Source of the DNA: an uncultured Clostridia bacterium
GTDB lineage: Bacteria; Bacillota; Clostridia; RGIG6154
Assembly: GCA_934446135.1 (NCBI GenBank)
Contig: CAKSDT010000075.1
Span: forward strand, 1-8,547
DNA length: 8,547 nt
Direction of reading: 5' to 3'
The translations under genes were made by a program, and so were the position numbers. Under the pieces are notes generated by a model. It did no database searches, had not been told where the DNA came from, and worked only from the letters and a program-made list of their open reading frames with translations. This document shows, one piece after another, positions 1 through 7,158 of this stretch. Numbering within the stretch: the first letter of the stretch is position 1; each line of letters begins with the position of its first letter.

Positions 1-221
1 GGCGCAAAAAATTTGCTCCCATTTTTTTACTCCAAAATGCTTACCCTTATGCTCCCGCTATGAACTTTGTCTCTGATGAATGGCACGCTGATGAAACTGT
101 TGTCAAAATCTTAGGTAAAAATTATTACATCTGGTTTATTATTGATAGTGAAACAAGGTTTGTTTTAGGCTTTCACCTATCACCTCACAGGGATTCTCCA
201 CAAGCCTTTAACTTGTTTGAT
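1..221 (+). pseudogene. IS6/IS240-like transposase fragment (DDE domain, truncated both ends)
   Basis: The frame starting at base 3 is open from the window edge and reads a short K-K-F-A-P-I-F stretch, then WHADETVVKI, YYIWFIIDSETRFVLGFHLS and SPHRDSPQAF. This is the start of the catalytic domain of IS6/IS240-type DDE transposases (DDE_Tnp_IS240 family). The first catalytic Asp is the D of HADET. Resemblance stops abruptly after the residues N-L-F-D near base 221, so the second Asp and the Glu are missing and the protein cannot be active. The frame runs on to about base 362, but that stretch is antisense to a recombinase remnant and does not look like transposase. The 5' part lies outside the window. 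The ATG at 60 is internal, not a real start. Confidence 0.8.
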
Positions 222-676
222 ACTTTCATTCTTCGAAATACCGCTTGCTACTTCACTATACTCCGTGAAATTCACATCTCCTACTCCCGTTGCCTGTTCT
301 CTAAGATTGTAAATTTGCTTTGTCAAATCATTATTTTCATCATTTGCAACCCCCGCGCATAAACAGCAACACCTTCGCTCAACGGTTTAATTTTCGCATC
401 TTTAATGCAAACAATCGGAATTGTATCCTCCTCGAAATTTATTCTTATCAAGCCATTTTTGTAGTGATATCCCGCAGGTGTATCAACTCCGTCAAAAGTC
501 ATTTTTCTCGCAATTTCACGCATAGTCGCTCCATTTATGAACATATCGAAAACAGTATTTATAATCTTTGCCACATAATCATCCTTTAAAAAGCATCGAT
601 TTTCGTCTAAGATGTATCCATATGGAGCATAAGCACCCAAAAATTCACCCTTAATCTCATCAATATTCCTTTTCAT
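222..676 (-). pseudogene. Large serine recombinase remnant, no catalytic domain, frameshifted
   Basis: From the ATG at 676 the protein reads GEFLGAYAPYGYILDEN, then V-A-K-I-I-N-T-V-F-D-M-F, G-A-T-M-R-E-I-A-R-K-M and G-V-D-T-P. This is the typical Recombinase domain (PF07508) of large serine recombinases, which follows the resolvase catalytic domain. No N-terminal catalytic Ser/Arg domain is encoded upstream: the frame is open for only about 23 codons before a TGA. The ATG is nevertheless preceded by AAGGGGGTGA (690-681), a good Shine-Dalgarno sequence. The frame ends at base 323, but one extra G in the G5 run (350-354) would join it to a plausible coding stretch in the next frame (N-D-L-T-K-Q-I-Y-N-L-R-E-Q onward) down to about base 225, where the transposase fragment begins. 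The role of that extension is not recognised. Most likely this is a broken remnant of an element integrase. Confidence 0.65.
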
Positions 677-782
677 ATACTCACCCCCTTGCGAGGGCGA
701 ATACTTATCTCTCCCATTAATAAAGTGCAGCAGAAATCAAAAATGGCAACATTTTTGAAAATTTCTTTATTTTTGTGCAACT

Positions 783-962
783 TCACCTAAACTCTCTCCC
801 TTTTTTGTCAGATTTAGAGATGAGTTCAGGCGGATCCCTGACTCGATAAAAAACAAAAAGGACAATATAAACCCCTTTAATCGGATTTATATTGTCCTTA
901 AATAAATAACTATTCAGTTGTAGGAAAAAACAGAAAAATATACTGCCGGTTCCCACATACAT
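783..962 (-). CDS. Doubtful small ORF (59 aa, or a 14-aa peptide from an internal ATG)
   Basis: GGAGGA at 972-967 precedes two candidate ATGs on the minus strand. The ATG at 962 (4-nt spacing) opens a 59-codon frame with a hydrophobic first half (IFFCFF, YIVLFVFY) ending in DPPELISKSDKKGREFR. The ATG at 958 (8-nt spacing, better) encodes only MWEPAVYFSVFSYN and stops. The longer frame runs straight through the hairpin at 858-899, which is unusual for a real gene. The shorter one would be followed by that hairpin, in a leader-peptide or terminator arrangement. No family is recognised. The good ribosome binding site is the only real support. Confidence 0.2.
   Translation of the reverse strand: MYVGTGSIFFCFFLQLNSYLFKDNINPIKGVYIVLFVFYRVRDPPELISKSDKKGREFR
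848..899 (-). terminator. Rho-independent-like hairpin with T-tract (minus strand)
   Basis: Bases 858-871 (AAGGACAATATAAA) and 886-899 (TTTATATTGTCCTT) are a perfect 14-bp inverted repeat with a 14-nt loop, inside which two more G-C pairs can form. Read on the minus strand the stem is followed immediately by TTTTTGTTTTTT (857-846). The plus strand has no T-tract after the stem. It would end minus-strand transcripts from the GH35 operon about 320 bp upstream or from the small ORF at 783-962. The stem is AT-rich, so efficiency is uncertain. A mobile repeat unit is the alternative. Confidence 0.6.
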
Positions 963-1219
963 ATACTCCTCCGCACAGCAAATGCATTATAACGCCTCTG
1001 ATATGCTACGAGGTATACTTTCAAATGCTTTCGTGCGGAAGCATTATAATTCTACACCTTATTCAACTGTTTGTTTCTTCTTAAATCATAGTAAATCATT
1101 TCAAAATACATCCTTTTTCATTTTTTGAACCGTAATTCAATGGTTATTATTTGTTTCAGCAAACCATTAACAGTTAAACTTTAGAATTTGTAAATAAATT
1201 AATTTTTCAAATTAATATC
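900..1219. other. Gene-poor AT-rich spacer downstream of the GH35 pseudogene
   Basis: No convincing gene is seen beyond the doubtful small ORF at the left end. The stretch holds weak dyads: 1024-1032 with 1037-1045 (AATGCTTTC / GGAAGCATT, nine pairs including G-T), AATGGTT/AACCATT at 1139-1145 and 1162-1168, and an all-AT 8-bp hairpin at 1198-1216 just after the GH35 stop. The sequence GCATTATAA occurs twice, near 983 and 1041. No function is assigned. Confidence 0.5.
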
Positions 1220-3130
1220 TTAGCCCAAATTAGTTGTCACAGTGTCAAATGTAGGATGTTCAACGGTGTCAAGCGACGGTTTATCATCAAAAAGAACCGT
1301 TTTATCCGCTTTTGGCGAATGAATTTCAAACTCCGTTACGGTATTATGCTCTTTCAAAAGTTCACCTGGGACATATAACGCCTCTTGAGGTCCTATAAAC
1401 CAGTATCTCCCTATGTTAAATCCGTTTATCAAGACAAAGCCTTTGTTCCAACCACGCATATTCACGAAAGTGTCCTCACCGGGAACAGCCTTAAACTCAC
1501 CCGTATAGAATACAGTCAATTCAGTACGCACAGACTTTGTATAATCGAGTCCGACAAAGTTCTCCATAGGAAGTGATGTGTTTGTCCACCCAGTTTTCAT
1601 GGTATAATTCCACGGGTACACCGTCCCGTCGGGATTAAGCACCTCAATTTTCACATAATCGCACAGATACCTTTTCTGTCAAAATACATCGCACTCCCGT
1701 AATTTACCCTCCCGAGATTTTCGACAAGAATATCAAGTTTTAATCCCGCTCTCGGAACAGTAAACTTTATCGGCTCGTCATCTCTGTCGCGCATATATGT
1801 CCCCGCATACTTGTCGTTTGCATACATCGCTGCCCTGTCACGCAGTCCGAATATATTAACAAAGCGTTCTGCATCATCCGTATATCCTATCTTTGTTGAG
1901 TACAGTATAAATCCCGAATCCTGGTTCAAATCTTCCATCGTCAGCGGCATGCTTGATTTTATTTTTTCAGCGGCAACTGCATCAATATTTTGCAGCAAAT
2001 CCGCAGAATGAGTCAGTCTGACATTTCCGATTTTCTGTGAATGTTCAGTTTCATCCGGCTCCGACTCTGAATTATCGGTACCGCTAAATTCAAACCCATT
2101 TGACAGCAAATAGTCTTTCAGTATTTTTTTGCAGGCAAAATATTTTCCCATCGGTTCGCCCTGTTCGTTCACCGACGCATCGTAGCCATAACTTGTAAGA
2201 TGCGTAATATATCTGTTTTTCGCATCCGGTTTATCTGCCTCGTATCTCTCCCACCAAATGCTCCGTTGTTGAAACCAAAATTAGTACCGCCGCAGAACAT
2301 ATAGAAGTTTGTATATGCCCCCTATTTCAGGTGAAGCCTTGTATCGTCTCGCAACATCATCAGACGGAATTCACTGAAAAAATCCGCCCCACTGCTGCAA
2401 TCCGCCATCCAAAAATTCCGCGCTGTAGAGCGGCCTGTCGGACTGATAATCGTTATGTGCGTCAATTATATTTTCGGTTATCTCTCTTGTATCGAACGCT
2501 GTCCAATATGCCTTTCGGCTGCTGTTTTTAAGTTTGAACGGTTCCCAGCCGTTCGCCGTGTACAGCGGAACATCCACGCCGAGTTCTATAAGCAAATCGC
2601 CCATCATTTTTATATGCTCACCGTCATCGCTGTAACTTCCGTATTCATTTTCCACCGCAACGGCAATAATCGGACCGCCGTTTGTCGAAAGATACGGAAT
2701 GAACTCTTTAGCCAGCCTCTCATAGTATCGCATTATACAACCGACAAAAATCGGATCCGATGTTCTTATTCCGATATCTTTTTTGTTCAGAAACCAGTAC
2801 GGCAATCCGCCGAAATTCCACTCCGTACACATATAAGGCGATGAACGAAACATAACCTTCAATCCGACTTCATAGCAAAGTTCGAGAAATGCAGCCAAAT
2901 CAAGATTACCCGAAAAATCAAATTTACCCTCATGTTTTTCGTGAAGATTCCAAGGCACATATGTCTGTACGGTGGCCAAGCCAAAATCTTTCATGAGTTT
3001 GAGATGGCGTTTCCATCCATCCTTAAAAAACCTGAAATAATGCATCTCCCACAATGCCAGATAAAACGGCTTTCCGTCAAGCGTTAGTTTTTTCGCCTAT
3101 TTCAATCAAATATCCTTTTTTTGAAGTCAT
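1220..3130 (-). pseudogene. Glycoside hydrolase family 35 beta-galactosidase, multiply disrupted
   Basis: Joined across frames this is a full-length, about 636-aa GH35 enzyme without a signal peptide, so cytoplasmic; the family removes terminal beta-galactosyl residues. Landmarks in order: L-D-G-K-P-F-Y and E-M-H-Y-F-R; QTYVPWNLHE; SPYMCTEWNFGGLPYW; GGPIIAVAVENEYGSY with the acid/base Glu of N-E; Y-S-A-E-F with the nucleophile Glu; NFYMFCGGTNFGFNNGA; and a C-terminal galactose-binding-like part, G-W-N-K-G-F-V-L-I-N-G-F-N-I-G-R-Y-W. The ATG at 3130 overlaps the GNAT stop (ATGA). Lesions: extra A in the A6 run (3088-3093); TGA at 2373-2371 after W-G-G-F-F-Q; extra G in the G5 run (2318-2322); missing T (2256-2258); missing base near 1663-1668. 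Both catalytic residues are intact, but no single frame carries the whole enzyme. Family assignment is secure; inactivity is inferred from the five lesions. Confidence 0.9.
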
Positions 3131-3678
3131 TTGTCTAACCTCACCTGTCCATTTATTATCTTCATAACCTTTTCCCAGCGTTCTTTGTGGCTGTCGTGAG
3201 TATAAATCGGCTCAAACCCGAGCGAAAGATAGAGTTTTATCGCCGGAATACGCTCATCATCGGTTGACAACACGGCTGTCTTATATCCGCGTGCGGCAAG
3301 AGAGTGCAGTGCGGCAAGGCAAATAAGCCGCCCTGCACCCAATCCTCTTGACTCAGGAATCGTACCAATCATTCGAAACCACCCCTCGCCGGGAAATGTT
3401 TCTTTTTCTACCGCCGTCGCAGTTGCTATGTCAATCCCGTCCTTATTTAAGTAAAGAACATGTTCGGGGGCATAGTCGCCGCCGTTTCTTATAAATTCAT
3501 CAAAAGAATAGTGACTTCCGAATGCCTTTTCAATAAGCGTCTCCCAATTTTCTTCTTCGCCCTCTGTGTGCGTATGCAGTGACATTCCGCCATTTGGCAG
3601 ACACAGCGGCGGCAGAGCCGTTATATTATTATGCCTCATAAAAAGCTGCGGTAATTCCGTTTTCGTATTCACAGCCAT
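3127..3678 (-). CDS. GNAT family N-acetyltransferase
   Basis: This 183-aa protein has its acetyl-CoA fold in the second half. G-T-I-P-E-S followed by RGLGAG (about 108-120) fits motif A, the R/Q-x-x-G-x-G/A pyrophosphate-binding loop. After it come a long helix and I-K-L-Y-L-S-L-G-F-E-P (about 148-158), the usual motif B strand and turn. The tail has an H-D-S-H-K-E-R-W signature seen in some MshD-like acetyltransferases. The family moves an acetyl group from acetyl-CoA to an amine; the acceptor is unknown. The ATG at 3678 shares its A with the stop of the preceding Gfo/Idh gene (TAATG), and its stop overlaps the GH35 start (ATGA). It is therefore the middle gene of a tightly coupled three-gene unit, and the context hints at an amino sugar or sugar-linked amine (inference). 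The gene is intact. Confidence 0.85.
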   Translation of the reverse strand: MAVNTKTELPQLFMRHNNITALPPLCLPNGGMSLHTHTEGEEENWETLIEKAFGSHYSFDEFIRNGGDYAPEHVLYLNKDGIDIATATAVEKETFPGEGWFRMIGTIPESRGLGAGRLICLAALHSLAARGYKTAVLSTDDERIPAIKLYLSLGFEPIYTHDSHKERWEKVMKIINGQVRLDK

Positions 3679-4937
3679 TATTTATACTTCACCTCATTTT
3701 CTTTTCTGTCAGCAGACAGTACCTCCATTCCTTCCGGCGGATTTCCAAGGTCGGGAACGTCCATTGTTATTCCGCCTTCCATTGCACTTATGTGTGCAAT
3801 CAAACCAGGTAAATTATATCTTGCTGCCTGCCAAGCATTTGTCGGCGAAAGTTTGCCCGACATATACGCCTGACAGAAATCGTCAACCATAAATTTATGT
3901 GTTCCGGCATGGTTTGTTTCCATATCCTTAATTTCTTCCGGAATTCTATCAACTATCTGTATGGGTGCTTCTCCGCTTGCCCATTCACCTTTAACCGCCT
4001 TTGCGACAAATTCAGGATCGTTTTTGTGCTTTGAAAGTTCAATCGGATTAAGCAGGTCGCTCACGTCCTCATAATCAGGCTTAGGATCGCCAACCTTTAT
4101 ATACGAATGGTGTATAAGTGAGCATTCATATGATGCTTTTGTTCCGTGAAAATTCGATATATATGTTTCAGGTACACCCCACGCAATTCTTCGGTTCTCG
4201 CTGATTCTCGCAATAGCACCGTTGCTGAGTTTCAATAACATTGAACTATTTGAAAACGGGTTATCCCAATAGTTCATACCCTTGCCAAAGATATCGGTAT
4301 CAACTTTATCTTCATATCCGAATGCAGCAACTTTAACGGCATGTGCCTTTGCTGCAGATAAAACCATAGATGTAGAATGTGTTGGATAATATAATGGCGG
4401 CAAACCTGCCATTTTCTTCCACTGATCTTTTTCTGTATACTTAAACACATCATATAGGCTACTCATATCATGATTGTACTGTGCCTCGGCATAAACCATA
4501 TCACCCATTTCGCCGGATGCAAATTTTTCTCGACAAAATATTGCCGCCGGGCGGTATATGCCCGTTTCACCCATTGAATATGTAAGTCCTGTTTCTTTTA
4601 CAAGACGCACAATTTCTTTTATATCCTCAATACTCGTCGCCATCGGAACAGCACTGTAAACATTTTTTCCGGCCTTAAGAGCAGCAATTGCCATTTCTCC
4701 ATGCTGATTTCTTTGAGAGAATATTGCAACAGTATTGATATCATTTGACGCAAGCATATCATCATAACAATCAAAAATTCTATCAACTCCAAATTTTTCA
4801 TCATATTCCTTGCATCTTTCCGGAAATTTATCGGTTACCGCCACAAATTCTACAGCCGGGTGTGCTTTGAATAGCGGAACAAAAAACTTACAGAACTGTC
4901 CGCAGCCCACAAAGCCTATTCTTATTTTTTCACGCAT
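3678..4937 (-). CDS. Gfo/Idh/MocA family NAD(P)-binding protein, possibly GH109-like
   Basis: This 419-aa protein begins with a Rossmann fold: I-G-F-V-G-C-G-Q-F at residues 7-15, then V-A-V-T-D at 32-36 ending the second strand. The alpha/beta substrate domain follows. Where dehydrogenases of this family have E-K-P, with the catalytic Lys, this one has A-V-P (residues 96-98), and YYPTHSTS lies at 183-190. An E-V-P motif with a later P-T-H is, from memory, what GH109-type NAD-dependent glycosidases show, so a glycosidase-like or other non-dehydrogenase reaction is plausible; plain oxidoreductase is the conservative call. It is the first gene of the minus unit. GAAAGGAAA (4955-4947) is its likely ribosome binding site, 10-11 nt before the ATG. 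Its stop overlaps the GNAT start. It lies divergent from the araC-type gene, which probably controls it. No lesion is seen. Confidence 0.85.
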   Translation of the reverse strand: MREKIRIGFVGCGQFCKFFVPLFKAHPAVEFVAVTDKFPERCKEYDEKFGVDRIFDCYDDMLASNDINTVAIFSQRNQHGEMAIAALKAGKNVYSAVPMATSIEDIKEIVRLVKETGLTYSMGETGIYRPAAIFCREKFASGEMGDMVYAEAQYNHDMSSLYDVFKYTEKDQWKKMAGLPPLYYPTHSTSMVLSAAKAHAVKVAAFGYEDKVDTDIFGKGMNYWDNPFSNSSMLLKLSNGAIARISENRRIAWGVPETYISNFHGTKASYECSLIHHSYIKVGDPKPDYEDVSDLLNPIELSKHKNDPEFVAKAVKGEWASGEAPIQIVDRIPEEIKDMETNHAGTHKFMVDDFCQAYMSGKLSPTNAWQAARYNLPGLIAHISAMEGGITMDVPDLGNPPEGMEVLSADRKENEVKYK

Positions 4938-4962
4938 TCTAAATCATTTCCTTTCAAAATTG

Positions 4963-4991
4963 ATTATGTATTAGACCGATAACACTTTCGA
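4963..4991 (-). promoter_or_regulatory. Candidate promoter of the Gfo/Idh-GNAT-GH35 unit
   Basis: On the minus strand TCGAAA (4991-4986) and CATAAT (4968-4963) are separated by 17 bp, with transcription expected to start near 4956. The -35 is a weak match, as expected for an activator-dependent promoter, and the proximal ATAACACTTT repeat (4979-4988) overlaps it. An alternative pair is TTAAAA (5023-5018) and TAATAT (4999-4994) with an 18-bp spacer. The choice between them is uncertain. Confidence 0.35.
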
Positions 4992-5019
4992 TCATATTAC
5001 ATCTTTATAATAACACTTT
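4979..5019. promoter_or_regulatory. Direct repeat ATAACACTTT x2, 31 bp apart: candidate AraC-type operator
   Basis: ATAACACTTT occurs at 4979-4988 and identically at 5010-5019, in the same orientation and 31 bp start to start, close to three DNA turns. This fits two regulator monomers on one face of the helix. A third ATAACAC lies inverted at 5107-5113 over the araC -10 box. All three are inside the 194-bp divergent intergenic region. AraC/XylS regulators commonly bind direct repeats; assigning these to the adjacent regulator is an inference. Confidence 0.5.
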
Positions 5020-5087
5020 TTAAGTAAATTTCTATATACAAATGTTGTTTCTTTATTGTAAATTTGTTGCATAATTTAAAAATTATA

Positions 5088-5116
5088 TTGAAAAACAAAT
5101 TTCATTGTGTTATATT
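5088..5116 (+). promoter_or_regulatory. Sigma-A-type promoter of the araC-family gene
   Basis: TTGAAA (5088-5093) and TATATT (5111-5116) are separated by exactly 17 bp, each with one mismatch from consensus. Transcription would start near 5122-5124. The inverted ATAACAC copy (GTGTTAT, 5107-5113) covers the -10, suggesting autorepression. The expected start site leaves only about 8-10 nt before the ATG at 5132, but a normal leader with a ribosome binding site before the TTG at 5162. Confidence 0.6.
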
Positions 5117-5147
5117 TAAGTCGTAATTTTAATGTACCTAATTATCG

Positions 5148-5152
5148 AGGAG
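5148..5152 (+). promoter_or_regulatory. Ribosome binding site deciding the araC-family start
   Basis: AGGAG sits 9 nt before the TTG at 5162. It directly abuts the ATG at 5153 with no spacer, and it lies downstream of the ATG at 5132, which has no Shine-Dalgarno of its own. TTG at 5162 is therefore the best-supported start. Confidence 0.55.
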
Positions 5153-5161
5153 ATGGGGAAC

Positions 5162-6004
5162 TTGAGTTATAAGACCGATCGTTATGATATAAAAAAATTA
5201 CCAAACCAAAGTCTTGCCGTTACACAATGCGGTTTGCAGATTTGTGACAGTGGGCATTCTTTCGGACCATTTCTGTATAACCATTATTCGGCTCATTTCA
5301 TTCTATCCGGAAAGGGCACGTATACATGCGGCGGAAAAACATATCCCCTCTGTGCCGGACAGGGATTTATGATTATTCCTGATATGCCTAACACATACAC
5401 GGCAGACATTGATGAACCGTGGCGTTATATCTATGCCAACTTTTGCGGTGCAGATGACGAAACACTTGTGCACAATGCGGGTCTAAATGAAGACAATATG
5501 ATTTTTGAGTTTGATCTCACCGACGATATGCTCCACGACCTCACGATGATGCACTCGTCAAGCAAAGACCAGTCAGCACGAGGATATGATGTAACAGGAT
5601 ATTTTTTGCTTGTAATGAGCCGCCTTGTCATATCAAATTCACAAAGAAACACTACCTCAAGCTTACCGCAACATTATGTGCGCCGTGCAATATCTTATAT
5701 CGATGACAATTATCCCGAAAAAATTTCAGTTAAGAGCATTGCCGATCATATCGGTATAGACAGAACATATCTGCACAGAATTTTCAAGAAAAACCTTAAT
5801 ATTTCACCTGCACAGTTTTTGATTTCATATAGGCTGGAACGTGCAAAAGCAATGATGGAACACGATAACTTAACCATGAGCGAAATTGCAGTTTCGACAG
5901 GATTTTTTGATGCGGCACACTTCACAAGAACATTTTCTGAAAAATATGGAATTTCGCCCGGAAGATATTATGCGGAATTACATCGAGAAACAAATGACAT
6001 GTAA
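5162..6004 (+). CDS. AraC family transcriptional regulator with cupin sensor domain
   Basis: The N-terminal half is an AraC-type cupin sensor: H-F-I-L-S-G-K-G-T-Y, then G-Q-G-F-M-I-I-P and W-R-Y-I-Y-A-N-F (about residues 35-100). The C-terminal 100 residues form the double helix-turn-helix: I-S-V-K-S-I-A-D-H-I-G, then Y-L-H-R-I-F-K, followed by M-S-E-I-A-V-S-T-G-F, AAHFTRTFSEKYGISPGRYY. The product is about 280 aa, usual for the family. The start is chosen as TTG 5162 from the ribosome binding site and promoter positions; ATG 5132 would add ten residues. The gene is divergent from the Gfo/Idh-GNAT-GH35 unit and followed by a permease, so it most likely senses a sugar or derivative and controls both units and itself through the ATAACAC sites. 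Inducer unknown. The gene is intact. Confidence 0.92.
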   Translation: MSYKTDRYDIKKLPNQSLAVTQCGLQICDSGHSFGPFLYNHYSAHFILSGKGTYTCGGKTYPLCAGQGFMIIPDMPNTYTADIDEPWRYIYANFCGADDETLVHNAGLNEDNMIFEFDLTDDMLHDLTMMHSSSKDQSARGYDVTGYFLLVMSRLVISNSQRNTTSSLPQHYVRRAISYIDDNYPEKISVKSIADHIGIDRTYLHRIFKKNLNISPAQFLISYRLERAKAMMEHDNLTMSEIAVSTGFFDAAHFTRTFSEKYGISPGRYYAELHRETNDM

Positions 6005-6016
6005 AAAATCACGGTT

Positions 6017-6030
6017 ATTTCAATTGAAAT
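6017..6030. repeat. 14-bp perfect palindrome between regulator and permease
   Basis: ATTTCAATTGAAAT reads identically on both strands and lies 12 bp after the regulator stop. It could be a dimeric repressor site for the permease or simple AT-rich chance; there is no loop, so it is a poor hairpin. No clear promoter is seen in the 118-bp gap, so the permease may be read through from the regulator gene. Confidence 0.25.
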
Positions 6031-6122
6031 CGTATATAGTTCACTTAACTGTCTGCATGTGGCATTATCAGCAACCGATCTATATGTATCTTGTTAAATA
6101 AAAATTACAAAAGGAGATAAAA

Positions 6123-7043
6123 ATGGGTAATATAAAATATATTTTAATGGCAATATCAATTTGCCTTTCAGTATTCAGCAGCTGCCTTTTACGAAGTTTT
6201 TCAAACAAAAAACTTGCCTCAAATTCCGGTGATTTGTTTCTGTTCAATGCAGCATTAAGTGTTGTATGGACGGTTATTCTCGGTGTTTGGTATTTTTTAT
6301 CTTCCGACACCGGTGCAAGTCCGCTGACATATGCTTTTGGTGCAGTGTATGGCATTATTATGTGTGCATTTTTATTCACAAAGACTTGCTCTTTAGGCGA
6401 AGGACCCGTATCTCTCACTACACTTATCGGTAGTTGTGCATTTGTAATTGCTACATGGTTTGGCGTAATATATGCAAACGAGCCGCCGATAAACACCGTA
6501 CAGTACATTGGAATTGCTCTGCTTATAATCTCCCTTATTCTTTGTATAAATCCTAAAAAAAGCGGTGAAAAACTAACACTCAAGTGGTTTGCTTATGCGT
6601 TTTCATTCTTTGTTGCAGGAGGATTTTTGGGGATAATAAATAAAATGTTCGGGAAATCCGATGTTTCAACCGAGGTAAACGCAATGATGCTCACCGCATC
6701 GGTTGTGACGGCGGTTCTGTTCGCCGTTGTTGGATTTTTATTTAATAAGGTTGCCGGAAAACGGAATCCGAAAATACAAAAAGGTGCTTGGACTTATGTG
6801 ATAATTTGCGGAATCGCAAGTTGTCTGTATCAAAGGTTGAATGTCATGCTCGCTAAAGAGATTTTGAGCGTGATATTCTTCCCTGTCAGCAACGGTTCGA
6901 TGGTTCTGCTCTCGACCGTAATGGGTAAAATATTATTTAGAGAGAACCTTAAACCCATGCAGATTTTCGGAATAATAATCGGTCTGATTGCGATAATTAT
7001 GACAGGCTGCAGCAGCCTTATTTACAGTCTTTTGGGAATGTAG
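6123..7043 (+). CDS. DMT/EamA-type membrane permease
   Basis: This 306-aa protein is almost wholly hydrophobic, with about ten predicted membrane helices in two five-helix halves, the layout of drug/metabolite transporter (DMT, EamA-like) proteins. Helices fall at roughly 4-24, 37-58, 68-87, 97-116, 126-144, 155-175, 188-208, 222-240, 247-268 and 277-300. The motif L-G-E-G-P-V-S-L-T-T-L-I (about 91-102) and its late counterpart F-P-V-S-N-G-S-M-V-L-L-S-T (about 250-262) sit before matching helices in each half, as expected for an internal duplication. AGGAG (6112-6116) lies 6 nt before the ATG, a strong site. It follows the AraC-type gene on the same strand and may import the compound handled by the divergent enzymes, as DMT members such as GlcU and RhaT carry sugars; substrate unproven. 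Confidence 0.82.
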   Translation: MGNIKYILMAISICLSVFSSCLLRSFSNKKLASNSGDLFLFNAALSVVWTVILGVWYFLSSDTGASPLTYAFGAVYGIIMCAFLFTKTCSLGEGPVSLTTLIGSCAFVIATWFGVIYANEPPINTVQYIGIALLIISLILCINPKKSGEKLTLKWFAYAFSFFVAGGFLGIINKMFGKSDVSTEVNAMMLTASVVTAVLFAVVGFLFNKVAGKRNPKIQKGAWTYVIICGIASCLYQRLNVMLAKEILSVIFFPVSNGSMVLLSTVMGKILFRENLKPMQIFGIIIGLIAIIMTGCSSLIYSLLGM

Positions 7044-7064
7044 ACTTAATTTTGAAAATATTAG

Positions 7065-7101
7065 TTCCGCATAATCTGATTTTTGTGTTTATTATGCGGG
7101 A
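7065..7101. terminator. Possible shared terminator between converging transcripts
   Basis: TTCCGCATAAT (7065-7075) pairs with ATTATGCGGGA (7091-7101): eleven pairs including one G-T, with a 15-nt loop. It sits 22 bp after the permease stop and 58 bp beyond the end of the converging minus-strand small gene, where a two-way terminator would be expected. Neither side has a strong T-tract, so confidence is limited. Confidence 0.4.
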
Positions 7102-7158
7102 TGTCGTAATTCTATTGTGGTTTATTGCATTACATTTTCATTCCAACTGCTTGTTAAA

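Noticed and set aside
900..1219. CRISPR array, tRNA or riboswitch in the spacer
   Set aside because: No regularly spaced repeats, no cloverleaf and no recognisable aptamer core; only short weak dyads.
2308..2330. In-frame TAG upstream of the GH35 NFYMF motif as a separate nonsense lesion
   Set aside because: It is in frame only if the frame changes before it. The flanking S-D-D-V-A-R-R-Y-K-A stretch shows that the frame changes in the G5 run at 2318-2322, so TAG is out of frame.
2455..2844. 129-codon open frame on the plus strand
   Set aside because: Antisense to the well-recognised GH35 coding sequence; no ribosome binding site or family resemblance.
3566..3892. 108-codon plus-strand frame across the Gfo/Idh-GNAT junction
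   Set aside because: Antisense to two intact genes; low-complexity composition typical of a shadow frame.
6080..6583. 167-codon open frame on the minus strand
   Set aside because: Antisense to the permease; the plus-strand frame has a clear membrane-protein pattern and a strong ribosome binding site.
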